Below are positions 1-9,219 of a DNA stretch of 64,000 nt, piece by piece (position 1 is the first letter of the stretch; every line of letters begins with the position of its first letter). Source of the DNA: Gammaproteobacteria bacterium (GTDB taxonomy: Bacteria; Pseudomonadota; Gammaproteobacteria; Thiotrichales; Thiotrichaceae); NCBI GenBank assembly GCA_018822845.1, contig JAHJJD010000044.1, positions 32,905 through 96,904 of the forward strand. Direction: 5' to 3'. Position numbers and translations under genes: made by a program. Below the pieces are notes generated by a model. That model was not told where the DNA came from. It made no database searches and saw only the letters and a program-made list of their open reading frames with translations.

Positions 1-2
1 TA

Positions 3-1049
3 CGCGGGCAATTGCGCCGCATCAGCCGTGAGCCGATGAAACCGGGTAACATCCGCCAACTGGCGGAAGAAATCCTTACCCGCACCGAGATCGAAAGCTT
101 TTCCAACGACCGTGAACTGAACAAGGGCTTTTCCCTCAAGGGGATCGGGCGTTTCCGCATGAACTTCTACTTCCAGCGCGGGGAAGTTTCCATGGTTATC
201 CGTCACATCCGTTCCGACATCCGCAAGCCGGAGGAGCTGGAACTGCCGGAAATCCTCAAGGAGCTGGTGATGCGCAAGGAGGGTTTGCTGCTATTCGTCG
301 GTTCTACCGGCTCGGGCAAGTCCACTTCCATGGCATCCCTGATCCAGTACCGCAACGAACGGCATTGCGGGCATATCCTGACCATCGAAGACCCGATCGA
401 ATACACTTTCCGCCACGGGCAATCGATCATCGGCCAGCGTGAAATCGGTTTCGATACCCTGAGTTACGCCAACGCCATGCGTGAGGCCATGCGCGAAGCA
501 CCCGACATGATCATGGTTGGGGAAATCCGTGATACCGAAACCATGGATGCAGCGCTGGGCTTCGCCGACACCGGCCATCTGGTGTTGTCTACCCTGCACG
601 CCACCAACGTCATCCAGGCGCTGGAACGCATCCTCTACCTGTTTCCGAGCGAGGATAAAAACCGCATCCTGATGGACCTTTCCCTCAACCTGCGCGGTAT
701 CGTGGCGCAACGGCTGATACCCGACGAACAGGATGGCCTGCATCTGGCGGCGGAAGTGCTGATCAACACGCCCTATGTGGCCGAACTGGTGCGCAAGGGG
801 AATTTCAGCGAACTCAAGGATGTCATCGCCAAAGGCGTCAGCGACGGGATGCAAACCTTCGACCAGGCGCTTTACCATCTCTACTGCGAAGGCAGGATCA
901 GCCGCACAACGGCGCTGGAATACGCCGGTTCGCGCAACGATCTGGAATGGCAAATCAACTTCGGCGCAGGTGAGGCCCAGCAAACGGCACAGGAAATGCC
1001 TCCCCTCAAGGGCAGGGAGCATGATGCAGCCGCAACTGAAAGCGCCTGA
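3..1049 (+). CDS. pilU: Type IV pilus twitching ATPase PilU, 5'-truncated by window edge
   Basis: Hexameric ATPase of the PilT/PilU family that assists retraction of type IV pili at the inner membrane. The reading frame is open to the first bases of the window, so the N-terminal part lies outside it; a TTG at 12 is only an internal candidate start. Visible are the Walker A motif GSTGSGKST, the Asp-box region ILTIEDPIEY, the Walker B region MIMVGEIRD and the His box STLHATN. The C-terminal region (GMQTFDQALYHLY, then a Gln/Glu-rich tail) fits PilU better than PilT. It converges with bioD, whose stop lies 6 bp away. PilT remains the alternative. Confidence 0.85.
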   Translation, partial: RGQLRRISREPMKPGNIRQLAEEILTRTEIESFSNDRELNKGFSLKGIGRFRMNFYFQRGEVSMVIRHIRSDIRKPEELELPEILKELVMRKEGLLLFVGSTGSGKSTSMASLIQYRNERHCGHILTIEDPIEYTFRHGQSIIGQREIGFDTLSYANAMREAMREAPDMIMVGEIRDTETMDAALGFADTGHLVLSTLHATNVIQALERILYLFPSEDKNRILMDLSLNLRGIVAQRLIPDEQDGLHLAAEVLINTPYVAELVRKGNFSELKDVIAKGVSDGMQTFDQALYHLYCEGRISRTTALEYAGSRNDLEWQINFGAGEAQQTAQEMPPLKGREHDAAATESA

Positions 1050-1054
1050 AGCGG

Positions 1055-1714
1055 CTATCCCAACTCGTTTGAATGCAGGATGGGTATATCGCGCTGCTCG
1101 CGTAAATCGGCAAGGTTATCCATGCCGTCAGGAGCAGACGCCCGCCGGTTCAGGACGATGCCCGCAACCTTAAGGCCACGTCTTTCCGCCGCTTCGACCG
1201 TCAACATGACATGGTTGATGCAACCCACCCGGTCTTCCGTCACGATCACCAGTGGCAAGCCCAGCAGTTCCGCCAGATCGGCATTCAGGCCATCTTCGGC
1301 AATCGGGGAATAGAAGCCGCCAGCACCTTCCACATACAGAAACTGGCCATTGCGAAAACCATGGCTGCAAGCCGCCACCAGATCAACCATGCTCAGGGTT
1401 TTGCCTTCCAGCCAGGCGGCACGCGGTGGGGAAAGCGGTGCCTGCAAACGGTAGCGGCATACAATATCCATATCAACACCGCCAGCCTGCGCCAGCTTCC
1501 ACGCATCCGTTTCACTGACATCGGCATTCCAGCCAGCTTCAACGGGTTTGCGCGGAGCAACATCCCGCCCGATGATTTTCAACAGTTTGAGCAAGTGCGC
1601 ACCAATCCAGGTCTTTCCTACACCTGTATCCGTGCCGGTCATGAAAATACCGCCTGCGCGGTCAAACGCTGCACGCTCTAGCCAGCGCGCTACTTCAGGA
1701 GTGATCATACCCAT
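1055..1714 (-). CDS. bioD: Dethiobiotin synthetase
   Basis: ATP-dependent dethiobiotin synthetase: it carboxylates and closes 7,8-diaminopelargonate to dethiobiotin, the penultimate step of biotin synthesis in the cytoplasm. The 219-residue length is normal. The P-loop GTDTGVGKT is near residue 27, followed by the substrate-binding KPVEAGW and the EGAGGFYSPI motif. It is not next to other bio genes here. The upstream 145 bp up to the DUF2789 gene is AT-rich and may hold its promoter, but no clear hexamers were assigned. Confidence 0.93.
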   Translation of the reverse strand: MGMITPEVARWLERAAFDRAGGIFMTGTDTGVGKTWIGAHLLKLLKIIGRDVAPRKPVEAGWNADVSETDAWKLAQAGGVDMDIVCRYRLQAPLSPPRAAWLEGKTLSMVDLVAACSHGFRNGQFLYVEGAGGFYSPIAEDGLNADLAELLGLPLVIVTEDRVGCINHVMLTVEAAERRGLKVAGIVLNRRASAPDGMDNLADLREQRDIPILHSNELG

Positions 1715-1859
1715 ACAGCTTTGTTACCTTTGTGCTACTTATTTGTTACTGTTGATTTTATGCTTCTCCCGCTGGCATTAAATCGACAAAAATCAACGAA
1801 AACCGATAATGCTGCATTATTCCACCCAGGGGTAACCCACTCCTTCTGCCATCAGCGCC

Positions 1860-2093
1860 TTATCCGTGTAGCCGGGCATTCAGGTCATCAATCACTTCCG
1901 CCCAGTTGGCGTCCTGTAGTAAACCTTCACGCAGGAAACCGGCTTGCGAGGGCGTCCAGAAACGGGCTTCAGCCAATGACTCATGCTTGCCGAGCTGATG
2001 TTGTTCGATAAACACATCGATGTCTTCATGCTCGCCTGACATGCCGAGCTGTGCAAACAGGGTGGAAAGGCTATAAATGGGTTCGGTCATCAT
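1860..2093 (-). CDS. DUF2789 family small protein
   Basis: Small 77-residue protein of the DUF2789 type, recognised by the order LFAQLGM, then FWTPSQAGFLREGL, then a WAEVIDDLNARL tail. The function of the family is unknown to me. It is acidic and lacks a signal peptide or membrane segment, so it should be cytoplasmic. It lies between fumC and bioD on the same strand and is separated from fumC by 44 bp, so co-transcription with fumC is possible. The two start codons in tandem (MM) leave the first residue uncertain. Confidence 0.8.
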   Translation of the reverse strand: MMTEPIYSLSTLFAQLGMSGEHEDIDVFIEQHQLGKHESLAEARFWTPSQAGFLREGLLQDANWAEVIDDLNARLHG

Positions 2094-2137
2094 GATGCGG
2101 CTCTCCCTTCAGGGTTAAATACCAGATAAAACTTGAA

Positions 2138-3565
2138 TCAGCCCTTTTGTAAAAAAGCATTGCTGGTCAGATGGCGGGGGTCCAGCAAGTTTTCCAGTTC
2201 ACTTCTATCCATGCTGGTCATTTCGGCAGCCACGTCCAGAATGGGGCGTTGTTGCTGATAGGCCGCCTTGGCGATTTCAGCGCCTTTTTCATAGCCGATC
2301 AGGTTGTTCAGGGCTGTCACCAGCATCGGGTTACGGCTCAGGATTTCTTCCAGCCGGGTCTGGTTGAAATGCATGCCAGCAATCGCCTTGTCCGCCAGCA
2401 GACGGGTGGCGTTGGCCAGCAGGTTGATGCTTTGCAATAGGTTGTAGGCAATCACCGGCAGCATCACGTTCAACTGGAAATTGCCTGATTGACCCGCTAT
2501 TGCAATGGTGGCGTCATTGCCAATCACTTGCGCGCAGACCATCACGACGGCTTCCGGCATCACCGGGTTGACCTTGCCCGGCATGATACTGCTGCCGGGC
2601 TGCAAGGCCGGTAGCTGGATTTCCCCCAGCCCTGCCAGCGGGCCACTGTTCATCCAGCGCAGGTCATTGCTGATTTTCATCAGGCTCACCGCCAGGGTAC
2701 GCAACTGCCCGCTGACCGCCACTGCGGCGTCCTGCGAACTGAGCGCCTCGAAAAGGTTGGCAGCCAGATGAAAATTGAGGCCGGTCTGATTGTTCAGATA
2801 GGCAGGAATATGCCGGGCAAATTCGGGATGGGCGTTGACCCCGGTACCGACAGCGGTACCGCCAATCGCCAGCTCGCACAGTACCCTGGCGGCAAAGGCA
2901 ATCCGCCCGCTGGCATGGTGTATCTGTGCTGCCCAGCCGCCCAGTTCCTGCCCGACTGTCAGCGGCATGGCATCCATCAGGTGGGTGCGGCCCGTCTTGA
3001 GCAGATGCCCGCTTTCACGCGCCTTGTCTTCAATGGTGGTGGAAAGGTGTTGCAGCGCGGGCAGCAGTTGTTCATGAATATCCAGCAAGGCCGCGACATG
3101 GATGCAGGAGGGAATCACATCGTTGGAACTCTGCCCCTTGTTGACATGATCATTCGGGTGCACCGGCAGGCCGCATTGCAACTGGGCAAGGCGGGCGATG
3201 ACCTCATTCGCATTCATGTTGGTGCTGGTGCCGGAACCGGTCTGGAATACATCAACCGGGAATTCACCATCATGAATTCCTTCCGCCATTTGCAGCGCTG
3301 CCAACTGGATTGTGTGGGCACGCTCATCATCCAGCAGCCCCAGGTTCTGGTTGGCGCAAGCACAGGCGTATTTGAGCAGACCCAGTGCACGAATGAAGCT
3401 GCGCGGCATGGTCAGGCCGCTGATCGGGAAATTATCAATAGCGCGTTTGGTCTGGGGGCCGTACAAGGCGTCCAGCGGAATCTGGACTTTCCCCAGGCTA
3501 TCCGTTTCGGTGCGTGTCGATTTGCTCATGTCCGGCAACATCCTGTTCAGCGGCTGAATGGTCAT
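2138..3565 (-). CDS. fumC: Class II fumarate hydratase
   Basis: Fumarase C, which interconverts fumarate and (S)-malate in the TCA cycle; iron-independent and tetrameric. At 475 residues it is slightly longer than usual, and a later Met (MSKSTRTETDSLG, 13 residues in) could be the true start. The aspartase/fumarase signature GSSIMPGKVNPV is intact, as are GSGTSTNMNANEV and the catalytic-site TGRTHLMDAMP segment. No close functional partner lies next to it; the flanking genes are the DUF2789 gene downstream and an SQR-type flavoprotein upstream. Confidence 0.95.
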   Translation of the reverse strand: MTIQPLNRMLPDMSKSTRTETDSLGKVQIPLDALYGPQTKRAIDNFPISGLTMPRSFIRALGLLKYACACANQNLGLLDDERAHTIQLAALQMAEGIHDGEFPVDVFQTGSGTSTNMNANEVIARLAQLQCGLPVHPNDHVNKGQSSNDVIPSCIHVAALLDIHEQLLPALQHLSTTIEDKARESGHLLKTGRTHLMDAMPLTVGQELGGWAAQIHHASGRIAFAARVLCELAIGGTAVGTGVNAHPEFARHIPAYLNNQTGLNFHLAANLFEALSSQDAAVAVSGQLRTLAVSLMKISNDLRWMNSGPLAGLGEIQLPALQPGSSIMPGKVNPVMPEAVVMVCAQVIGNDATIAIAGQSGNFQLNVMLPVIAYNLLQSINLLANATRLLADKAIAGMHFNQTRLEEILSRNPMLVTALNNLIGYEKGAEIAKAAYQQQRPILDVAAEMTSMDRSELENLLDPRHLTSNAFLQKG

Positions 3566-3670
3566 AATCCCACATAACTGCTGCCAGCCTTAAATTTCGC
3601 TGTTTTGCGTAATTGAATCAGCGCGCTGGTGTAGACTCCGCCATGCCAGCAAAACCCGCAACGAAGCTCC

Positions 3671-4963
3671 TCAAACGGCAACTTTCTCGGCAAAAAACTC
3701 AGCGGCGTTTACCCCCCAGTTCGGTACCTTGCCGCCAGTGGCGAAGAACAGTTGCTTGTATTGCATTTTCAACATGTGCGGTACGCGGCCCATTTCCAGG
3801 ATTTGTGTATCACCGCCATACCACGAGTTGGAGCGGATGTAGAAAGCCTTGCTGGAACCCATGTCACCTATGCACAGTACCACCGGTTGCAACAGTTTGT
3901 CGGCGTCATGCGCAGCTAGCAGACCCATGTCGCGGGCAATCTGGCGTCCAACAATTTCGCACTGCTGATGGCCGATGGAGCCCAGCTTGGGAACAGTTGC
4001 GGCAGCGCAGTCACCAGCCGCGAACACCTGGGGATATTTGGGGTTGCGCATGTACAAATCGGTGACGACAAACCCTTCATTATCCGTAATAGGCAGATCG
4101 CGCAGGAAATCGTGCGCGCGCCAGTCCGGGAACAGGATCTTGATCTCAGCATCCAGCACCTGGCCGTTCTCGAACTCGATACCAGTGGCGGTCAGGCGCG
4201 TAACGTCCCCCGTTTTGTTGACGTAGTTGAAACCCATGCCGGAAGCGATTTCCAGCAGTTGCTTGACGATTTCCTCACCCGCATCTTCGGCGATCATTTC
4301 AGCAGGCGTGGTGATGGTGATGTTTTGCGGGCCACCCTTGTCATGCTTTTCCAGCCAGTTGGCCAGTGACAGGGAAACCTCTACCGGCGGGCCTTCACAA
4401 GCGGCTTCGGCATACGGAATCTTGCCGCCGGGGTAAGGCTCCAGCCCTTCCGCGCCGTTGCCCTGATGGAAACGCGCCGAACCTACCACGATCGGCCCAC
4501 CCTGGTAGCTGTCGCGCAGCTTTTTGTGCAATTTGTTGGCATGGTAAAAGTCGGATACGGTATCGCCGTATTCGTCAAAACCCTCGATGCAGTCATAGGC
4601 CAGCCTGCACCCCAGCGCTACTACCAGATAATCGTAGGTAATCTGTTGCAGGGCGGAACCAGGGCGTTCGCTGGGAACGAAGCTGACCTGTTTGGTATCC
4701 GGGTTAAGGCTAATGACCTTACCCTGGATGAAAGCAACATTGTCCTTGGCCAAGGTGCCCGGCAAGTCCATTTTCAGGGATTGCTCGGGGTCGTGGTCTT
4801 CGAATATTTCGGTAGGGATGTTGGGAATGAATAGCAGGTAGTTTTTCTGGTCAATCACGGTAATGTCGACCGTGTCCTTCGCGTATTTGCGGATTTCCTG
4901 GGCACATCCGAGACCGGCAAAGTTGCCGCCCAGTATCAGCACCCGTGGTTTGATAGTGGTCAT
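3671..4963 (-). CDS. Sulfide:quinone oxidoreductase-family flavoprotein
   Basis: FAD-dependent disulfide-reductase-fold protein of 430 residues, most like sulfide:quinone oxidoreductases, which pass electrons from sulfide to the quinone pool at the membrane. Visible are the N-terminal dinucleotide-binding loop LGGNFAGLG, VVALGCRLAYDC, AACEGPPVEV and a second FAD segment VFAAGDCAA; the cysteines are candidates for the redox-active pair. The start at 4963 is chosen for its GAGGAG ribosome-binding site 7-8 bases upstream. The reading frame stays open further upstream to 5539 and picks up an mscS remnant, so automated annotation may give a false 622-residue fusion. SQR versus a related NADH- or flavocytochrome-type enzyme cannot be settled by eye. 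Confidence 0.75.
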   Translation of the reverse strand: MTTIKPRVLILGGNFAGLGCAQEIRKYAKDTVDITVIDQKNYLLFIPNIPTEIFEDHDPEQSLKMDLPGTLAKDNVAFIQGKVISLNPDTKQVSFVPSERPGSALQQITYDYLVVALGCRLAYDCIEGFDEYGDTVSDFYHANKLHKKLRDSYQGGPIVVGSARFHQGNGAEGLEPYPGGKIPYAEAACEGPPVEVSLSLANWLEKHDKGGPQNITITTPAEMIAEDAGEEIVKQLLEIASGMGFNYVNKTGDVTRLTATGIEFENGQVLDAEIKILFPDWRAHDFLRDLPITDNEGFVVTDLYMRNPKYPQVFAAGDCAAATVPKLGSIGHQQCEIVGRQIARDMGLLAAHDADKLLQPVVLCIGDMGSSKAFYIRSNSWYGGDTQILEMGRVPHMLKMQYKQLFFATGGKVPNWGVNAAEFFAEKVAV

Positions 4964-5017
4964 GGTTGATCTCCTCGTATTACTTGCGCTTGACCCATTT
5001 GTCGTTGCGCTTTTCGT

Positions 5018-5539
5018 AACTTTACGTATGGCTTCACTGCGAACCTTCCCGAAATTGTGGCTCCGTTGATCCACCCACGCGAATACCCGCAACAATACGT
5101 TGGAATCCCCCAGTGCCTCAATCAGCGCCAGCGGCCTGGGCTCGGCCAGCACGCCCGGCATGGCTTGCAGGGTTTCCAGCGCCAGTGTCTGGGCGGCCAG
5201 CAGATCCTGTGCCGTATCCATTCCCACATCGAACTGGAAACGTCGTTCCGGGTTGCGGGTGAAATTGGTGATGATGGCCTTGAACACCGTCGCGTTGGGG
5301 ATGCGGATGTGATTCCCGTCTGGCGAAATCAGGATGGTGGCGCGCGAATTGAGGCTGGCGACATTGCCCTCGAAATTGTCGATCCGGATCAGATCGTTAA
5401 CCTCGAAGGGATTGCGCACGTTCAGCAAAATACTGGCGATGTAGTTTTCCACTGTATCACGCACCGCCTGCACGGAGCTGCCGGTTGCGATGACCTTGTC
5501 TGCTTCAGCTGCACTTTCTGCGCTTTTATTGGTCAGCAA
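5018..5539 (-). pseudogene. Remnant of an MscS-family mechanosensitive channel gene
   Basis: The translation from about 5500 to 5018 matches the end of TM3 and the cytoplasmic beta domain of small-conductance mechanosensitive channels (TVENYIASILL, then a vestibule segment with GNHIRIPNATVFKAIITN). The N-terminal membrane helices and a proper start are missing; the frame can only begin at a TTG (5539). At 5018 the homology stops abruptly and the frame runs into the SQR-type gene. Directly at the junction another frame encodes a short tail, SYEKRNDKWVKRK, ending in TAA at 4980, 17 bases before the SQR-type start, as if a deletion joined two unrelated genes. Confidence 0.7.
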
Positions 5540-5691
5540 ACCGGCTGAACGGCCTTAAATAAAGACCCTGTTTTTAATATTCATGATAATCACCTTGACC
5601 TAAAGTCTTAGGCAAAACACTGTATAAAATCAAAAACAACACAACTCATCTATAATTCATTTTAAAATTTAAAATAATAATTTCCATGTAA

Positions 5692-6885
5692 TCATTTTTT
5701 ATTTTCCCCGTGCTGTGTAGATACCCGTTGCGCCAGCCACATCAGTGCAGCCCCCACTACGGTGACGCCAGCGGCGATCATCAACGGCAGGTTGAAATTA
5801 CCTTGCTGTTCCGCCATCCAGCCCGCCGCCGCAGGCCCCACAATCTGGGCTACCCCGAAACAGGCTGTCAGCAGGCCCATCAAGCGGGTAGGGCGCGAAC
5901 CGCCCAAGCGTCCACCGTACATCAGCACCATCGACACAATTCCCATGAAAGTCCCGCCAAACAGCAAGGCTCCCAGGATGGATGCAACTTGCGAAGTACT
6001 GATCACCGGCAAAACAATACCCACTGCCTGCACCAGATAAGCCGCAATCAGGGCAGGAAAATCACCAATCCTGCGTGCCAGTTGCGACCACAACCAGCAG
6101 GACGGCGCAGCCGCCAGACCCACCACCACCCAGGCATAGTCTCCCAGATGCGGAACCAGCGAAGCCTTTTGTAGAATCGACACCAGAAAGGTTGCGCTGA
6201 TGACATAACCAACTCCCTCGCAAAAATACGCCAGCGCAATCAGCGCAATCAGCGTAATCAACAGCTTGAAAGCCCTGTGTGGAACCGCCGAGTCTATCGC
6301 CACCTTCTTGTGCGGGTTCAGGCTCCACTGATTGAACAGCAGCCCCGGCAAGCCCAATACCAGCAACAGGATGCCAGTGCTGATCCACAAGCCCTGCCAT
6401 GTCAGCCCGTCCTTCAGGAGCAGCACCCACAATGCCCCCAGCGCAATACCGATTCCCACTCCGGAAAAATGGATGCCCAACGCTGTCGTGCTGTGACGCG
6501 GATTCACCGCCAGCATCATCAGGCCGGAACCGATGACCATGCCCCCCGCACTCGCCAGCCCGCTTAAAAAGCGAAACAATAGCCACAGCGTATCATCCTG
6601 AATGATACCCATACCGATGTTGGTCAGCGCGGCCACGACGATGGCCAGGCGGAACAAAAAACGCTTGGTGGCAATGGAGTGGATGAAGCTGGCACCCAGT
6701 GCGCCGCACAAATATCCGACATAGTTTGCGGAGGCCAGCAGCCCTGCCCAATCCTCACCAAAGCCCAGCGAAGCCTGCATCAGGGGCAATAATGGCGTGT
6801 AAATGAAACGGGCGATACCGAATGTCGCGATCAGACCCAACATACCAACCGCAATTGACCAACGCTCCTGCTTGCTAAGTGTCAT
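5692..6885 (-). CDS. YbfB/YjiJ-type MFS transporter
   Basis: Twelve-helix major facilitator superfamily protein of 397 residues, of the YbfB/YjiJ type by its N-terminal segment GIARFIYTPLLPLMQ and the following SANYVGYLCGA. Such proteins are inner-membrane secondary transporters whose substrate is usually unknown. Hydrophobic helices are spread along the whole length with a central loop around residue 200 (NPHKKVAIDS). It stands alone: about 150 bp of AT-rich DNA separates it from the mscS remnant downstream and about 210 bp from the divergent DUF1566 gene. Confidence 0.85.
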   Translation of the reverse strand: MTLSKQERWSIAVGMLGLIATFGIARFIYTPLLPLMQASLGFGEDWAGLLASANYVGYLCGALGASFIHSIATKRFLFRLAIVVAALTNIGMGIIQDDTLWLLFRFLSGLASAGGMVIGSGLMMLAVNPRHSTTALGIHFSGVGIGIALGALWVLLLKDGLTWQGLWISTGILLLVLGLPGLLFNQWSLNPHKKVAIDSAVPHRAFKLLITLIALIALAYFCEGVGYVISATFLVSILQKASLVPHLGDYAWVVVGLAAAPSCWLWSQLARRIGDFPALIAAYLVQAVGIVLPVISTSQVASILGALLFGGTFMGIVSMVLMYGGRLGGSRPTRLMGLLTACFGVAQIVGPAAAGWMAEQQGNFNLPLMIAAGVTVVGAALMWLAQRVSTQHGENKK

Positions 6886-7098
6886 GTAAGCCTCGTAAAA
6901 ATATCGGGTAATCCCTAGTGTAACAACTCTAAAAATTAAAAATTACTCACTCCTTGTTACTTACTGCCAAAAAAAATTAATGATAGATTTGATTTATGAA
7001 GTGAACCTCTTGGCTGCGGGCTGCGACTATATTAACAAGCCAAGGGGATACGGCCAGTAAAACAACATAATTCAAGACTTGCCAGGGTAACAATAACG

Positions 7099-7608
7099 AT
7101 GAAAATGACGAGAACAGCGCTCATGCTGGCCATGAGTGGGGGATTCTTTTTCGGGGCTACATTCGCATCTGCGCAGGACTGCCAGATCAATCAACCATTC
7201 ACAACGCCTGATCAGCGGTTTGTCGATCATGGTGACGGCACTGTCACTGATGCGCAAACCGGCCTGATGTGGAAAAAATGCCTGGAAGGGCAGCAAGGCA
7301 TTTTTTGTTACGGCTCTCCTGCCCAAATGACGTGGCAATCGGCAGAACAACTGGCCAGTAACAACCGTTTTGCGGGTCGGGATGGCTGGCGTCTTCCCAG
7401 CGTCAAGGAATTGTCCGGTATCGTGGAACGCTCATGCCAGAACCCGGCCATCAATTTACGCATTTTCCCCGGCACACCCGCCCATAGCTTCTGGTCATCC
7501 AGCCAGTCTGGTGCCAACGCATGGAGCGTGGACTTCAGTCGGGGACAACCGCTTCGCAGCCTCCAGCTGGGGGGCAAATACGTTCGTCTGGTGCGGGATC
7601 TGCGGTAA
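7099..7608 (+). CDS. Secreted DUF1566 (Lcl C-terminal-type) protein
   Basis: Exported protein of 169 residues. The first ~25 residues form a signal peptide ending at FASAQ. The rest is one DUF1566 domain, recognised by VTDAQTGLMWKKC, NRFAGRDGWRLPSVKEL and the end FWSSSQ...WSVDF...VRLVRD. Family members are extracytoplasmic and often of unknown role. The domain spans most of the mature protein with no further modules. It is a single gene that converges with the DAB operon across a large imperfect hairpin. Confidence 0.85.
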   Translation: MKMTRTALMLAMSGGFFFGATFASAQDCQINQPFTTPDQRFVDHGDGTVTDAQTGLMWKKCLEGQQGIFCYGSPAQMTWQSAEQLASNNRFAGRDGWRLPSVKELSGIVERSCQNPAINLRIFPGTPAHSFWSSSQSGANAWSVDFSRGQPLRSLQLGGKYVRLVRDLR

Positions 7609-7627
7609 AACTCCGCAGTTTGCGTCA

Positions 7628-7708
7628 GGTTTACGTCTTACCGGCTACCGCTGAAGGTTTACCCCGCTTCCCCTGTGGGTAAACTGAATCCGGTAGCTGG
7701 TAAACCTA
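7628..7708. terminator. Imperfect hairpin between converging genes
   Basis: TTACCGGCTACCG (7638-7650) pairs with CGGTAGCTGGTAA (7690-7702), and an inner GGTTTACCC pairs with GGGTAAAC. Outer AGGTTTAC and GTAAACCT extend the symmetry. It lies between the DUF1566 gene and the end of the DAB operon, so it may act as a bidirectional transcription end or be a dispersed palindromic repeat; it has no strong T-tract. Confidence 0.5.
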
Positions 7709-7725
7709 TTTCAACCCTCTCCTGA

Positions 7726-9219
7726 TTACGGTGAAACTTCCACCGGCAACATCAAACTCACCCAATACTGGCTGCTGGTTTCCGTCACATCCAGTATCGC
7801 CTGCGGGTAGAAACCGAAGGCCAGTACCAGCAACGCCATCACCAGCAGCACCGCCAGTTCCCGCCGTTTGAGGTCAGGCGCATCGCGGATGATGTCATGC
7901 CGCGCCTCACCCAGAAACGCCTTGCGGTAGAAGCTGAGGAAATACGCAGCCCCCAGGATCACCACGAACAGCACCACCAGCCCCGCGCCGGTATGCGTTT
8001 CCAGCACGCTCACAATCATCAGGAATTCTGCCGGAAAACCACTGGTGGCAGGCATCCCGATCCCCGCCAGCCCGAGGAAAAAGAATAGCGCCGCCAGCAA
8101 CGGCATGGATTTCGCCACCCCGCCCAGACTGAGGATCTCGGTCGAGCCAGTACGCTGATGCAGGAAACCGGTAATCAGGAACAAGCCGCCCGCCACCAGG
8201 GTGAAATTCAGCAACTGGAATACCGCACCCTGAATCCCCTGCGGGCTGAAGGCAGCAATCCCCAGCACCACCAACCCCACATGACTGAGGGAAGAAAACG
8301 CCAGCATCCGCCGCAAACTGGTCTGGCTCAAGGCAGCTACCGCGCCGTACAATACCCCGATCATGCCCAGCCCTACCAGCACCCACTGGAAATCATGCGC
8401 TGCCTGCGGTGCCAGCGGCAGGGCGAACCGCAACAGGCCGTAAGCCCCTACCTTCAAGCCGGTCAACAATGCGACCGTGGCAGGCGGGCCTTCCTGCGCC
8501 ACCACCGGCAACCAGGTATGCAGCGGGAACAGCGGAATCTTCACCCCGAAACCTACCAGCAACAGGAAGAACACCGTCACCTGCACCCCGTAATCCCGGC
8601 TTCCCTGCAACAAATCGACGTAGGCAAAACTCATCCCGCCCGGATTATTGATCGCCATGAATACAAACCCGACCAGCAGTGGCAGACCACCCGCCAGCAT
8701 GAACAGGCTGTATTTCACCCCTGCATAACGCCGGTTTGCACCGCTACCCCACAGGCTGATGAGGAAAAACAGCGGCAGCAAGGTCATCTCCCAGAACAGG
8801 AAGAACAGGATGGTATCCAGCGAGGTGAAAATGCCCATGATGGTGAATTCCAGCACCAGCAACAGCGCAAAATACAGCCGCGTCAGGGTGCGGATTGCAT
8901 TCCACGACGCCAGTATCACCCCGATGAACAACAACGCGGTAAACGGCAGGAACAGCACCGACAGGCCATCCACCCCCAAGCGGTAGGCAATGCCCAGATC
9001 AGGCATCCACGGCGTCGTTTCCACAAACTGGAAACCGGTCTGTTTCGGGTCGAAACCCGCCACAATCACCAGTGACACCAGCAGCGTCAGGGTGGCCATG
9101 GTCAGCGCCGCCCAGCGAGCTTCCTTGCCTGGCATGAAACCTGTCAGCAAAGCGCCCATCGGCAGCATCAGCAACAACAGACTCAACCAGGGAAAATCCA
9201 TACCCGTCATACTGAGCAT
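7726..9219 (-). CDS. NuoM-like membrane subunit C of the DAB operon
   Basis: Antiporter-like polytopic protein (497 residues, about 14 hydrophobic helices) of the complex I NuoM / Mrp family, last gene of the DAB operon. It keeps the family signatures: the FWEMTLLPLFFLI helix with the conserved Glu, and GVKIPLFPLHTWLP with the conserved Lys. Such subunits conduct cations in complex I and related machines; here a role in energising or forming the inorganic-carbon uptake complex is inferred from context, since no other nuo genes are near. Its start overlaps the stop of the upstream gene by one base (TGATG), so translation is probably coupled. Confidence 0.85.
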   Translation of the reverse strand: MLSMTGMDFPWLSLLLLMLPMGALLTGFMPGKEARWAALTMATLTLLVSLVIVAGFDPKQTGFQFVETTPWMPDLGIAYRLGVDGLSVLFLPFTALLFIGVILASWNAIRTLTRLYFALLLVLEFTIMGIFTSLDTILFFLFWEMTLLPLFFLISLWGSGANRRYAGVKYSLFMLAGGLPLLVGFVFMAINNPGGMSFAYVDLLQGSRDYGVQVTVFFLLLVGFGVKIPLFPLHTWLPVVAQEGPPATVALLTGLKVGAYGLLRFALPLAPQAAHDFQWVLVGLGMIGVLYGAVAALSQTSLRRMLAFSSLSHVGLVVLGIAAFSPQGIQGAVFQLLNFTLVAGGLFLITGFLHQRTGSTEILSLGGVAKSMPLLAALFFFLGLAGIGMPATSGFPAEFLMIVSVLETHTGAGLVVLFVVILGAAYFLSFYRKAFLGEARHDIIRDAPDLKRRELAVLLVMALLVLAFGFYPQAILDVTETSSQYWVSLMLPVEVSP

